64,000 nucleotides of DNA from Imbricaverruca yamaguchii (taxonomy: Eukaryota; Arthropoda; Thecostraca; Neoverrucidae): positions 436,001 to 500,000 of the forward strand of contig JAOTOL010001430.1 of NCBI GenBank assembly GCA_034440575.1. The letters are read 5' to 3'. A model generated the notes under the pieces. It saw only the letters and a list, made by a program, of their open reading frames with translations. It was not told the DNA's origin and did not search any database. Shown here in pieces: positions 33,854-45,500 of the stretch. A program made the position numbers and the translations under genes. Positions within the stretch are counted from its first letter, which is position 1. Every line of letters begins with the position of its first letter.

Positions 33854-36800
33854 GTACAGAAGGAGCGCCAAAATACACGTGCGGTGTATTTAGTAATGGG
33901 AAGATTACAATGCCATCCAGTTTGTGGGAAAATTATAAAATGTTCGTTCATCGAACTTTATTGGGGATGAGTAAGTTGGGGAATTTTCCGATCCGACGGG
34001 AATCTTCAAATTATTGTCCATAATGGGATAATATTTTCAGCCTGCCTAGTCATAGTCGTTAAAATGACCCGAGCAACATAGTCCTTAATCAGCGAGTGCA
34101 CATCGCATCTCTCCCGCGCTCAACGCCCTGATGCTCAGAATAGAAATGGTGCCCCTCCAGAGAAATGGTGTCCCCCACCGGTCAAAATTTATAGATCTGC
34201 CTCTGCCTTTGGACGCTTCTGTGACAAAATCCGCGTCCAGGATTTGTAGTACATCCGATGCTGGATAACTGCAACACTTTATAATTCAATTTTGGGAGAA
34301 AATACCAGAAAAAAGCGTTATCCATTATATGACAGATGGAGCCATTGCTTAAAGAAGCTCCTTACGAGTAGAGTTCGAGAGCATATTTGACGTATTATCG
34401 TATAAAGCAGTTGCTTAATGCACTGCAAAATAACCAAATTGAGAAATCGGAAGCAAAATCGCATGGATTACAGTCATTATAGTGAAAAGTAAAGTTCAGA
34501 TTTACACATAACTTTAATCTTGCTTTATTAGGTCGAACAACGCATGGATGAAGACCGTTTTCCCCGAACAGGGCATCCCTGACATATCGCCATATATTGC
34601 GCTTTCGTTTCATAACATGCCGCATTGTGCGTCGTGCGTTACAATTTCAAAGATCGCCGTGTGAAGCCCACTTTCGAGCAGTTACATCGAGATGTCTCGC
34701 GCAAAAGTTATACTTTATTCATAAAATTAGTGGAATGTATGACATTGTATGGTGATGAGCATGCTACCTTCTCAGGTAGGTTCGAGAGCTGGAAAATACA
34801 ATGCGGAAAACCCGGCAAAAAAGTGGTTCAGGTCCAGTAGATTCTTCCGACTGAGTTTGATGTGATAACATATCCTTCAAAATCCAGTGAGTTTGACAAT
34901 TTGTCGGGCTTAGTTTTTGCTTGGCATTATCAAATGACTCAAAGCCAACTTTGTGGACTGTAAAATATAAAATACAATCCTAATCTAACCAAGCATAACC
35001 ATTTCCTTGCTTTATGGAGTTAAACAATTTGTAAAACTTGTCTCAAAGACACTAAAGTGCAATAATGGCTACATTTTAATGAATATACTATCTTTTCTTT
35101 GGACAAGAATATTGACAGAATATCACTTAAATGTATCTATAGTGTGCTATGCTTGCATTGAATGTGAATACCTATAGTAGGAAATATTGATGGCAGTTCA
35201 TACAAGGTATTTTTTGAAAACTAATGCAAAAAGCAAGAGTATTCCTGCAGTTTATGGAAACCATGAGACACATGCAACACACAGTGTACCTCGGTAAGTA
35301 TGCAAAGGGATAAAGTTTGGTTAAGTTAAGTTAGGTAAATTGAAAGCTCTTGACAATGCAAATTATTGGGTAATTTTCAATTGAAAGACTTTTCTTGCAT
35401 GGAAGCTTAGGCTGGGTTAGGTTAGGCTATGTTACACTTTCTATATATTGAATGTTACTTTGTATGCTATGTTACCAAAATCCAAACCTCTTATTGGGTG
35501 TCATTTTGCCTCCCAATTAAAATATATTGTTTGCAGAGGAAATGAGTGGTCAGATCATGCTAAGCACATTCATGGACAGAAAGAAAGAAAAAGTAAATTG
35601 GAAAAGGAATTTCCATGAAATCAAAAATTATGTTAAACTGAAAATTTACCAAAACAATTTAAGGTACACCTTAAAACTGTGTTTATAGCCTTGTTATGTT
35701 TGCCAAAGTATATCAAACAGGACGGCTATGGGGATTGTGGGCCTTAAAACGATTGTGATGAGCATCTTTTCACCTTAGGCAAAATCATCTCTGGAAAAAT
35801 TGGTGCCATTGAGAAATAGTCAACTATTGGTGTATTGGTGTATAGGAACATGAAATATGTTCCTTATACAAATGAAAGCGACTGTCGAAGTAACATTCTA
35901 TGGCACTATCTTTTGACCATTTAATAACATGTGCTGGACATTTCAGGTAAGCTTTGCTTAATTTGATTCCTGGTGCCTCCCACTGCAGGTAAATAGTACT
36001 TGCACCTACAAGGAAGTTTCAGCCCATTTTGTCTGACTTTGTATTTGGGTTTCAAACATTTGATATATGCATTGTATTAATAGATGTTTTCCTTGCCTAT
36101 TTTATAATTTGATACTTTTGTCAGGTGTCTGAGCAACACAAACAAAATGATTGCTCTACTAGTGTCCTGAATTTGACCTTTTTCAGAATGGAGGAGGAGG
36201 GGGATGCCAAAAGAGCCAGCTGATGTTTAAAAGTGTACAAATGCTTATGGATAATGCCTATTGATGAGTTGCTTTCTATGATCTCTGTTGACTGTTTAAT
36301 GATGGTGATGATGTCAATAGTGTATCTGTTGCATTTACTAGCAGAGTGGCTGCCAGAAGCCATACATGTTTTAAAGATGCAAATCTCACTCATAGCCTGC
36401 AGAAAATGGCAATTGATGATGTCAAAAAGGCTATGTCAAAACAATTGTCATTAAATGTGTGTATCTACTGAAATTTCACAATTCAGGGCATTGTTATGAT
36501 GGACTCATCTGTTGACTTCCTTCCTTCTTTAGGCAGTATGGGTCTGGCAGAATGGAATTTTGTTTTCTGTACTAATGTATGCCAGTGTACTGATATCTTC
36601 AAATATGAGTGGAGACTCATGCTTAATGACAATTATTTTAACAACATTATGTTTTTTTTTTGACACTTGGTTACATTTCTGTTTTGTTTTTTTTTGGTTG
36701 CTGCAGGTCATTAGTGTCATTTTGGTCTTTAAAAACATTTATGGCTTCTCACAGCAGTATTGTCACCTGGCAAAGGCAACAGGTACACTTCTGATGTAAT

Positions 36801-37040
36801 CATGATAATAAAACAACCCATAAAGATAATAATATGTCCATCAATAGGGACCATCCAGACACATTTCCATATGTGTGTGTTACATCAGCTGGCCTCTTTC
36901 ACATCAGCATTATAGTCACATTTCACGTCACATTTCTTGGCCAATGTGAAGTATGCTAATGCTTACCTACCGATGGGTGGCAATCTTTCCTCGTAGTACT
37001 TGTTCATGATTTGTAACTAGAGCAGTCTGTTTGGCTGAAG
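33854..37040. other. AT-rich intergenic sequence
   Basis: No gene supported. At 35536-35556 it carries the AGAGGAAATGAGTGGTCAGA motif that recurs at 45.8 and 49.3 kb. Short fragments near 34.13-34.21 kb (GGTGCCCCTCCAGAGAAATG) resemble phrase-repeat edges. Confidence 0.4.
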
Positions 37041-37069
37041 TGATGATATGTTGGATTTTGGCATGGGCT

Positions 37070-37525
37070 CTAGGCAGGCACCAGATACGTTGATGCATGT
37101 ACTTTTAGAGGGCACCTTTGATATCTGCTTCACCAGGAGCAAGTACAGGTGTGACATTAGGGGCACCCTCCCCGTGGAAAGGTGGTGCCTCTCTTACCGG
37201 GAAAAGGTGCCTATCTTACCTTCCGGGCAGGCTACAGTGAAACCCACCTTGCTTGAAGGATATTTCAATTCAAAGGCACTCCTCTGAAAGGAAACAGCGT
37301 CCTCTTGAAGGCAAAGAACGTCAGTGAAACAAGAGACGTCCAATACGTTCGAGTGCACTCCTCCCGGCGCGCTCAATGAATTGTCAGCCAAATGTGCACC
37401 TCCGAGGACTTCCGGAGGAAGGTCTTCCACTTCCAAGGATATGACGTCCCCACCCCCCTACCTCCATCAGAAGAGTGCCCACTCCCATGAAAATCCTGGA
37501 TCCGCCCCCCCCCTTTGCGCAATGC
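37070..37525. repeat. Phrase-repeat block
   Basis: Phrases such as AGGTGCCTATCTTACCTTCC, GGAAAGGTGGTGCCTC and GGACTTCCGGAGGAAGGTC are spaced about 27-30 bp. The right edge is AAAATCCTGGATCCGCC followed by a C-run, the inverse of a CCAGGATTTT terminus. Confidence 0.52.
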
Positions 37526-37671
37526 GGAGGCTATCCGACCGAAGTTAAGCTCGTACAGCTCGTAATCCATGTACAGTATGATAGTTTCTGGTCTAAAAAT
37601 GCATAGTTTGGTTGCAGAATTACACTCAGATGGGGTCGCAGCCATAATTTTATCGAGGGGTCGGGGGGGGG

Positions 37672-37868
37672 GGGGATGGCCGAGTGGTTAATTAAGGTGT
37701 CGGGCTATGGGTACCAAAGGTCCCGGGTTCGACTCTAGCGCCACTCAGGACATTTCCCAATCCCGCGTTTCCCAATCCCGCAGCACACCGGCGAAACAGT
37801 GTGGGCGGCGCCATTAGCCGTGAATGTGCATAAAGTGTGTCATGAACCAACCAATAAACAAACTCGAG
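37672..37868 (+). mobile_element. tRNA-Ser/Leu-headed SINE
   Basis: The A box is TGGCCGAGTGG and the B box GGTTCGACTCT, about 50 bp apart, preceded by a G10 run. A body with GGCGAAACAGTGTGGGCGGC follows, then a tail CAACCAATAAACAAAC. The acceptor stem does not pair, so it is a SINE and not a tRNA gene. Confidence 0.72.
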
Positions 37869-38294
37869 GGGTAGGGTGACCTCCAAACAAATTGACGAAA
37901 CGAATACCACCTTAGGTGCGCGAAGCGAGCGCAAATTTTCTGGTTTTGCATGGTGAAAATGCGAAAATGTCTTGTTTGATCTAGTGTATTTTTGGATGCT
38001 AAGGGGAGGGGGCAGCTCCTCAACCTCCTCCCCATGGCTGCGCCTCTTCACCAAGGCTGAAATAATCTTGCAAGCTGTTATGTTCCGCTTTTGGACAATT
38101 CGTATTCCTCTCCCACCCTTGTCCTATGGTGTGGTAAAATGGCGAAATAGAAGTGCAAGTGATCAGACAAAAAGAAAGCATCCATGATATAATAAAATAA
38201 GAAAGCAAGAAGAAAAGCATGCATGTGCACAAAGCATTACACCATGTACAATGTACATCTTGTACATGCGCGATGGTCAATGTACAATTCTCGT

Positions 38295-38720
38295 CAGTAG
38301 CGGCTCCAGGGGGCCAAGGGAGCCATGCCTCTCTCTCCCATGTAAGTTGAGGACAAGGCGCCTTCCATACAAGGCACCATGAGGGGCCAAGTCCTTCAGC
38401 TGAGCCACCGGCAAGGCGGTATAATCTGCCATGAAGTGTGCTTCAGGGGCAGATCTAGGAGCGGAACTTGTCGAAGGTGCCCATCTTGACAAAGACAAGA
38501 CACCGATGGAAGGCCTCAGTCCACCCCGACCCATCCCCAACTCAATTTTTTTGTCAGCCCAAGATGCCCCTCTAAGAGGACAAGGCGCCACTTTGAGAAC
38601 AAAAAAAATGCACGCCTTCAGTATTTTCGAGCGTACCCACTGCTCATGGAGTCCCTCCGAGGGGATGGCGCGCCTACAGATGTGCCGCCATGAAATCCGC
38701 CCTTGGTGTGCTTCACTTAG
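38295..38720. repeat. Phrase-repeat block
   Basis: It starts near AGTAGCGGCTCCAGGGGGCC and ends at CCGCCATGAAATCCGCCCTT. It contains phrases such as GACAAGGCGCCTTCCATAC, GAAGGTGCCCATCTTGAC and AGGACAAGGCGCCACTTTG at about 28-30 bp. Non-coding. Confidence 0.5.
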
Positions 38721-40140
38721 ACGTTGACATTACCTATCGGCAACACCAGTAACTTAGCTGGGAAATCCCCAACACCAAGTAATCGATTTCATCAAGCTTC
38801 TGCTATTTCAATCCCACGCTTCACAACCCAAATGCATGGGCGCGGCAAATTAGGCGAGCAATTCATGTCCTACTCGCAAGTGTCGCCGCTCTGGCACCTG
38901 CGCCTGGAAGCTTTCGTACGTTGTCTCCAAGTGGCCACAACCAGCACCTAACAGTAAAAGCGAGCCGACATCAACGACCGAGCTAGCTGCCATCTTCACT
39001 GTCTACATCCATCCAGTACATGGCAGAGACTGGACCCGGTCAGATCGCCTTCCATCGGACTACAGGTTCAGCAGCAGTCATCACTGCGGCACCGTCAGTA
39101 GCCTGAACGATCAGGGCTACAGCAAGGACTACGCGATAAGGCATACCTCACACCAGGTATTCGACACTTTGGAGCATTGGACAACATTGGAGCCTCCTTG
39201 GGTGGTCGTGTTCTGTAAAATCTTCCGAAAGACTGAGGGTAAACACCATGTTGTACCAAAATGAAATCTTGGATGGGCAATCCGTGACCGGTCTAAATCA
39301 ATGTTTTCTTTTAATTTCTCAACCTGGTAATTGCAACCACGACATGACTCTTTGTGCCGCTTCTTAGCTACTTTTAGGTAGCGCTCGACTCCGTCATTGG
39401 CACTACATTAAAAGCCAGAACCCATGGCGACGCCCATGATCTCAGGTCTTAGTCAATTGAGGTCAATCTGTTGTGTGGCCATCCAAGTACGCACGTTTTC
39501 TGAGTCTAATCTGGACGACTCGTTTTAAATTGAATCGTGAAGCGTTGCAAATGCCGTGGAAGCAATGAACAGCGGCATGCGGTCACTTTTGTCAACAAGA
39601 AGATGTTGGATGTCAGAAGCCATGCAATAATTTTTTTTATTTTAGGGAATTGCGAATTAGATCAATGAATATTTTAGCATGTTTCCTGCGGCAGTTTAAT
39701 TGCAACTACCCCATTTGACTTTACTTGGACAGTGGGCATTTGTCGATCTTTGCTCCGCGCGCCTGTTTTGAAAAATCAGAGTACACCCCTTCCCCGCCCT
39801 CGCCGACGTTTTCCTCCGAAATGGAGGTCTTCATCTTGCACTGCCTTTTGGAAACCCGCTCAAAGTAACAGCTTTGTGCCTGCGATTATTTTTCTTTAAG
39901 CAGACACTATGGTTGGCTCGGAATAAGCTAACGAATTATTTCAAATGTAGTGTAACAATTAAATGTTGCATACCTCGTGTGTTACATAAAATTATACATT
40001 AGCATACGACACCACCAATCGTGACGGCATTCTTGTATGCCCTGAAGTGATTTAAACCGTGCTCTTCGTCGCCGCCGGTATTAGTTGGTGTTATGAACCT
40101 AGGCGTACACAGTTCTAGCTCGCTGTCACCAGTGGTGGTG
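38721..40140. other. Intergenic, upstream of TERT
   Basis: No gene recognised. GC content rises sharply after about 40.2 kb. Confidence 0.4.
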
Positions 40141-40162
40141 GCACAGCGAAAACGAAAACAAG

Positions 40163-40200
40163 TATAAATGTTCCCCAGTTTGTCGTAGCGATTAGTTGGT
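40163..40200 (+). promoter_or_regulatory. Possible TERT core promoter (TATA plus initiator)
   Basis: TATAAAT at 40163-40169 is followed about 30 bp later by GATTAGTTGG, a plausible start site, leaving a 5'UTR of about 60 nt before the ATG at 40255. Alternatively GTTTCCCATTTGCAG at 40203-40217 is a 3' splice site and the true 5' end lies further upstream. The sequence alone cannot decide. Confidence 0.4.
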
Positions 40201-40254
40201 TGTTTCCCATTTGCAGAGTAGAGTGCAGGCATACGAGGAGAGTGACCAGCCGTC

Positions 40255-42597
40255 ATGGGGAGGCGCCGCCGGAGAACACGACATGTTCGACCGCCACTTC
40301 GGGGCCGGGTGACCACAACGTCACCGTTCATTCCGATCAAGTTTAGCCACATGCTGTACTCGCGTCCTGGCCGCGTCACGTTCCCGCCTGGCCACGTGCT
40401 GCGCGTGGCCGGCGTGTCGGCGATGGCTCCGTCCGGCATGTCGATGGCCCAGGAATTGACGTGCCAGGTGTTGGACACGCGCGAGCTCCGCCCCAACGGT
40501 ATGGCACCAGCACTGTCGTATGCCTGTCACCTGCGCCTTCGCAAGCTGATGAAACTAGTGCTGTCTCGCAGGCGTCGCTGTCGTCCTACCACATTGTTGG
40601 CGCGCCGCTGCGCCACTTCGGCCGCCACCACGCCTCCAACCGTCACCCCCGTGCCGCCGGGAGTGCTGGCCGCGGCTCTGCGCGCGCTGGTGCGCCGCAT
40701 TCTGCCGCACGACCTTCTCGGGCCGCGCCGGCTCGATGACGTCATCTGCCACCTGTTGTCGCTGGGCCGGCACGACGTGCTCTGCGTGGGCGATGTGGTG
40801 CGTCGGCTGCGGCTGCGCGGCCGCCTCTGGCTGCGCGGAGAGCCGGCAGACGTGGCCGTCAGCATGCTGGGCCGGACGGCCATCTGGGCGCTGCGCTGCG
40901 TCGTGCTAGACGCGCTGCGCGCCTACTTTTACGTGACGGAGTTGATGCTCCCGCGCCTACAGCTTGGCTACTTTTGGAAACCAAGCTGGCAGTGCGCCGT
41001 AGAGGCGAAGCTGGCGCAACTAGTGGCAGAGGGCGCGTTGACCCCGGTCACCAGCGCCGGCACCGCCGCAGCCGCCTGTACTGGCCGGCTGCGGTTCCTC
41101 CCCAAGCCGAATGGTGGTCTGCGGCCCGTGGTGAAGCTGACAGCGTCGGCGGCCGTTAGGGAGCGCTGGCGACAGCTGCTGGCCGTGCTGCGCCACCCGG
41201 CGCTGCAGCCGACCGAGTCCGTCCCCGATCGGCGTCAGTTGCACCGGCGCTGGCTCCGCTTCGCCGCCTCCCGCCGCTCAGACCCCGCCGCGTCACCGCT
41301 CTTCTTCGTACGCATCGACGTGCGCGACGCGTACGGCTCGGTGCTGCATGCGCTGCTGCTGCGCGTGCTGCGCGACCTGCTGGCCCGGCTGCCCGGCCGC
41401 CTGGCGCTGCGCCGCCAGCAGCGCGGCGGCTACACGATGTGGGACGCAGCCGCCGGCGGCAGGAAGGTGGAGGTGACTACGGCCGAGGTGGCCGCCGAAG
41501 TGGAGGAGCTGGTGACGACGCTGACGGTGCGGTACGGCCGCAGGAGGTTCGTCCTGTCGCGGGGTCTGCCACAGGGCGGCCCGCTGTCGTCGGCACTTTG
41601 CAACCTTTACCTCGGCGCGATGCTGCGCCGAGCGGCCGGCTGGTGTGTGGATGCCGACCTGCGGCACACGCTGCTGCTGCGCATGGTCGACGACATGCTG
41701 CTGGTGACGTCCAGTCGGGCGGCAGCGCTGCGCTTCCTGCGCACCATGCAAGCTGGCGTGGCCGAATTCGGCTGCAAGTTGAGCAACCACAAAACGGCGA
41801 CCAACGTGTTTGGCTCGACCGGCCCCGCGGTGTCGTTCTTCGGCATCGTCTTCGACGTCCACAGCCTCCACGTCAGCGCCAACCTGGCGGCGTTCGACGG
41901 CATCGACATGCGGCACACATTCCGCACCAGCCAGCTGCATCAGCCCGGCCAGTACCTGTTGCGCCGGCTCCAGCTCCTGGCCGTCGTCGGCTTGCACCCA
42001 CTGTGCTGGGATCCGCGCGTCAACTCGGAGGAGCGGCTTCTGCGGTCCCTGCGCGCCCACTTCGTCATCACGGCGCGCCGTTTCGTGGCGCTGCTGTCGC
42101 GCCTGCGCATGGACCGCGACAGCAGAAATACGGCGTTCCTGGCCGGCGCTGTAGCGCTCTGCTGGCGGCGCGTGCATCGTGTGCTGGCGCGCTACGCTCG
42201 CGACGGCGGCTACAACGCCTGGGCGGGGGCGGCCGTGGTACGCCGAGCGTCCGCCGCCGCCTTCGTTGCCGAGCTGCCTGACGACATGCAGCCGCTGCGG
42301 GCGGCAGTGCGTCAGCAGTCGCGCCGCCCTCAAAAGGTGACCGGTCCTGCCGCTGCGGGCGGCCGTGCGCCAGCAGTCGCGCCGCCCCGAGAGGTGACCG
42401 GCCCTGCTGCTGCGGGCGGCCGTGCGCCAGCAGTCGCGCCGCCCCGAGAGGTGACCGGCCCTGCTGCTGCGGGCGGCCGTACGCCAGCAGTCGCGCCGCC
42501 CCGAGAGATAACCGGCCCTGCTGCTGCGGGCGGCCGTGCGCCAGCAGTCGCGCCGCCCCGAGAGATAACCGGCCCGGATGTGACATCGCCTACCTGA
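40255..42597 (+). CDS. TERT: Telomerase reverse transcriptase, single-exon reading frame
   Basis: TERT adds telomere repeats in the nucleus using its RNA template. The 780-codon frame carries the family motifs in order. TFLY-like is IKFSHMLYS (28-36) and CP-like CRPTTLLARRC (109-119). A QFP-like helical region follows (about 136-195). T is LRAYFYVTE (221-229) with LGYFWKPSW. Motifs 1-2 are RLRFLPKPNGGLRPVVKL (278-295), A is FVRIDVRDAYGSV, B' is GLPQGGPLSSALCN, C is LLRMVDDMLLVT, D is GCKLSNHKTATNV and E is FFGIVFDVHSLHV. The C-terminal thumb runs to about 690. The catalytic Asps D355, D479 and D480 are intact. There is no TEN domain and a stop lies just upstream of the ATG, so it resembles short arthropod TERTs. 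No intron interrupts it. GC is far higher than the surroundings. The tail from about residue 695 is 57-bp repeat and may not be native coding sequence. Confidence 0.93.
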   Translation: MGRRRRRTRHVRPPLRGRVTTTSPFIPIKFSHMLYSRPGRVTFPPGHVLRVAGVSAMAPSGMSMAQELTCQVLDTRELRPNGMAPALSYACHLRLRKLMKLVLSRRRRCRPTTLLARRCATSAATTPPTVTPVPPGVLAAALRALVRRILPHDLLGPRRLDDVICHLLSLGRHDVLCVGDVVRRLRLRGRLWLRGEPADVAVSMLGRTAIWALRCVVLDALRAYFYVTELMLPRLQLGYFWKPSWQCAVEAKLAQLVAEGALTPVTSAGTAAAACTGRLRFLPKPNGGLRPVVKLTASAAVRERWRQLLAVLRHPALQPTESVPDRRQLHRRWLRFAASRRSDPAASPLFFVRIDVRDAYGSVLHALLLRVLRDLLARLPGRLALRRQQRGGYTMWDAAAGGRKVEVTTAEVAAEVEELVTTLTVRYGRRRFVLSRGLPQGGPLSSALCNLYLGAMLRRAAGWCVDADLRHTLLLRMVDDMLLVTSSRAAALRFLRTMQAGVAEFGCKLSNHKTATNVFGSTGPAVSFFGIVFDVHSLHVSANLAAFDGIDMRHTFRTSQLHQPGQYLLRRLQLLAVVGLHPLCWDPRVNSEERLLRSLRAHFVITARRFVALLSRLRMDRDSRNTAFLAGAVALCWRRVHRVLARYARDGGYNAWAGAAVVRRASAAAFVAELPDDMQPLRAAVRQQSRRPQKVTGPAAAGGRAPAVAPPREVTGPAAAGGRAPAVAPPREVTGPAAAGGRTPAVAPPREITGPAAAGGRAPAVAPPREITGPDVTSPT
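42295..42585 (+). repeat. 57-bp tandem repeat at the TERT 3' end
   Basis: CTGCGGGCGGC.GTGCG.CAG starts at 42295, then at 42353 (58 bp on) and at 57-bp steps, five units in total. The first unit is in the TERT frame as LRAAVRQQSRRPQK. The 58-bp first step puts later units one base out of that frame, giving AAAGGRAPAVAPPREVTGP repeats. Units 1-3 carry AAG or GAG followed by GTGACC, a possible 5' splice site; units 4-5 have ATAACC instead. Confidence 0.92.
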
Positions 42598-45500
42598 CGT
42601 TCCTCTTCACGTCAACCCGGCACTTGTCATTGGCTGTGAATTGTGCGTGGTGTGGGCACAATGTGAAAGGCGGTTCGGACAGGGCCTGTAGCTGTGAGGC
42701 CTGACACCTTCTGGCTGTAGCCAGGACGGATGCTGTATTAGGAATCATATCGCCACTCATGCGTCAGGTACCGGTGGGGTCCTGAGGTGACTCATATTTC
42801 CGCTGGGAGATACGCGTTTTATATCAAGCCTTGGGTTGATATAAGACGATTGGAGCTCTGGAAAGTGTCACTTTAGAGGTATCGGAAATTAGTTGAGGTT
42901 TATGGTCCTTCGAACTCACATCCAAATAAATTTTGCACGAAAATAAGCTCGTTCATCTATGGCTACTTAAGAACGTCTCTGTCGTCATATGATCTTAACA
43001 ACTTGTTTTCACGTTTCATTGTTTAGTTTGGGTGTGATGGTGGGTTTGGGACGCATTGGCCACGCTATATTATTTAGCGTTCATCAATGGGCGTTAAGTA
43101 CTAGAGAAGTTGGAACTTCAAAGGTGGTTTGGCATTGCTGACAAAGGCTGATGGCCACGAGTGGAGTTTTTTTTTTCTAAAACAATTGGTTCTAATTGTT
43201 ATAAGTGAGGCTTTGTGTAAGCAGAATCACTGGTAAGCGCAAGCTTGTTGTATTGGCCCTGAGCCCACCTCCAGATAAAAGCCTTGAGCAAATACTTGTT
43301 AGGGGTCAGCAATGTTCATTAATGCCAACTTCATGCGCGTTATGTATGGACTGGGCCGTTGGTCCGTTTGATGAACTCACCCGGCCATTGCCGATGCCTG
43401 GGCTCAAGCCCTCGCAAAGAAACTGACGACAACATAAGTCCGTGTGGCGATTTCAGGTTTTCGACAGTTTTGCTCCAAACACCCTTTGTGACGCCGGGAA
43501 AAACCTAAAAGCGGCCGTGTTCAGATTTATGCTAAACTTGACCTAAGTGTTCTTGTCAAGTTAAACTTGACAAAAACACTGCCGTGGGTATAGCCACCGC
43601 TTGAGTCCTGTGGCTTGGAGTCCACCTGGGACAGTAGACGGCTTTATTCATCTGACACCACGATCGTTCTTTCGCCCCTAAAGCTGGACCCACATCGTAA
43701 CTGAGAAATGTTCATTTTTATCTGAAATGTCACTAATTTACATCCAGGTTTAACAACGTTCCCGAGCCTCCAACATTCAGCATCAATGCATAAATGAATT
43801 CTTTTTTTTAAACACGCGACTCGATGACTAGCATGGTTTCACTTGCTGTGTGCTAGGGTGACTTCCACCCCCACTTCCACTTCCTCCCCCAGTCATTAAT
43901 TTTTCCCCATATTATTTATCCCCTCAAATCAGATCGAAGCTTAGACATTGAGCCTATGAAGCCGTCCTTCGGCGACCCTCGAGTGCACCATCTCCCTCAA
44001 CCCCCTCTGGCGCCCTCCCCCAAGCTGATAGCGCCTCTAAGGAGAACTGCCGTCAAAAACATCAGCTGGTACCGGACTTGTGTTCGACTCAATTTTTTTG
44101 AGTATGCACATGTGACTCAGATCTTGAGATCTGATTCGACTCGCGACTGAAACAGACTGACAAATTTGAATTGGCAAATTCAGATCTGACTCAGTGGTAT
44201 CAGACTCATGATCCATATGATTCAGTGTGCATTGCCCACACATGATGTTTGAATGATTGACTCATGATTCAACTAATTATTTTAGAAAGATGTGATTCGA
44301 CTTACGACTGGAGATATATTTTGGGGAAGAGAATCGATTCAACTCGCGACTCATCCAAAAACGATTCATTTATCAGTCGATTCCAATTCAAGTTCACAAA
44401 TTGACACCCACGCAGTCGTATGGTCCTTAAAGCCGAAGGGGCCCGTTAACTTTTGACCTATTACCCACACCTAACTCTCACACACTTCCAAACCACCTCC
44501 TGCCGGGACTCTTGGAGAGTAATCCCGGAATATCCCTCTCTAAAACGGACTGGTGATCCTTGTGGCAAGAATTTTCCCATTATGACGTATGCAATCATCT
44601 CCCTAGAATTTAAATGTACCTCTTTCGTATTGCGTCAGGATGGCTTACTTTCAGATTTACCTGGAACCCACACGCGGAAGTCGTGTGTGTGGTTTTGCTG
44701 AGCGGGAGGGTAAGTGGGGTGTGCATATGGCTTTGCAGAGCGTTAGGATGACTTTATGTTTTTCTAGAGTTGCGATTTCGTTGTCACTTAGGACTGGACT
44801 CCATGCAATGATTATTTATAATAAGCTTGCAGGATTCGCCTTTATTTGTGCATTTCAATTGCATTCCAGTGATACCTATTATAATGGTTTGTTAAATTAA
44901 ATGTGCGGAGAGCTACTTAAACATATCCTTCTCTCACATTGCTTTCAAAGATCATCCAAGAGCACTTTCTGTTCCATGTTGACTCCACCAATTTCAGATA
45001 GGAATCCTGATACAGGTTCATGTTCCACAATATCAGTGGTGGTGGCAGTTCATCACACAGTCGGTAGCAGAATATCACGGTGGCAGTTGATGCAATTGAT
45101 GCCCTATGCGTGATGCAGGAAAAATGTGTTATGATATTCACAGTATTTTATAAGTTAATGATGCAACCATTTACTTACCTCAATGGGATTGTGCAGGCTG
45201 TGGCATGTCAATTTGTACCTTGATTGTGTCAGACTGACCAGCACAGCATTCAGACTGTGGCTTATAATGCTTTGATGCTTCGAGAAGGAAATTGTGTATC
45301 TTGTGGTTGTGTAATTCCTCAAGAAACAAATACTGCCAGTTCTTGGAACAAATTGAGCATATAACTTCCCTGGAAATGACAGTGTTGCCAGAAATTATAA
45401 ACTTGTGTGATTGTCTTCAAAAGAAAGCTTGTAGTTCTGTGAGATAATGGAACACAACTAGTACATGGCAAAGCTAAATTACACTGATATGTGGCATATC

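Noticed and set aside
41293..42333. 346-codon minus-strand frame opposite TERT
   Set aside because: Shadow frame caused by the GC-rich codon use of TERT.
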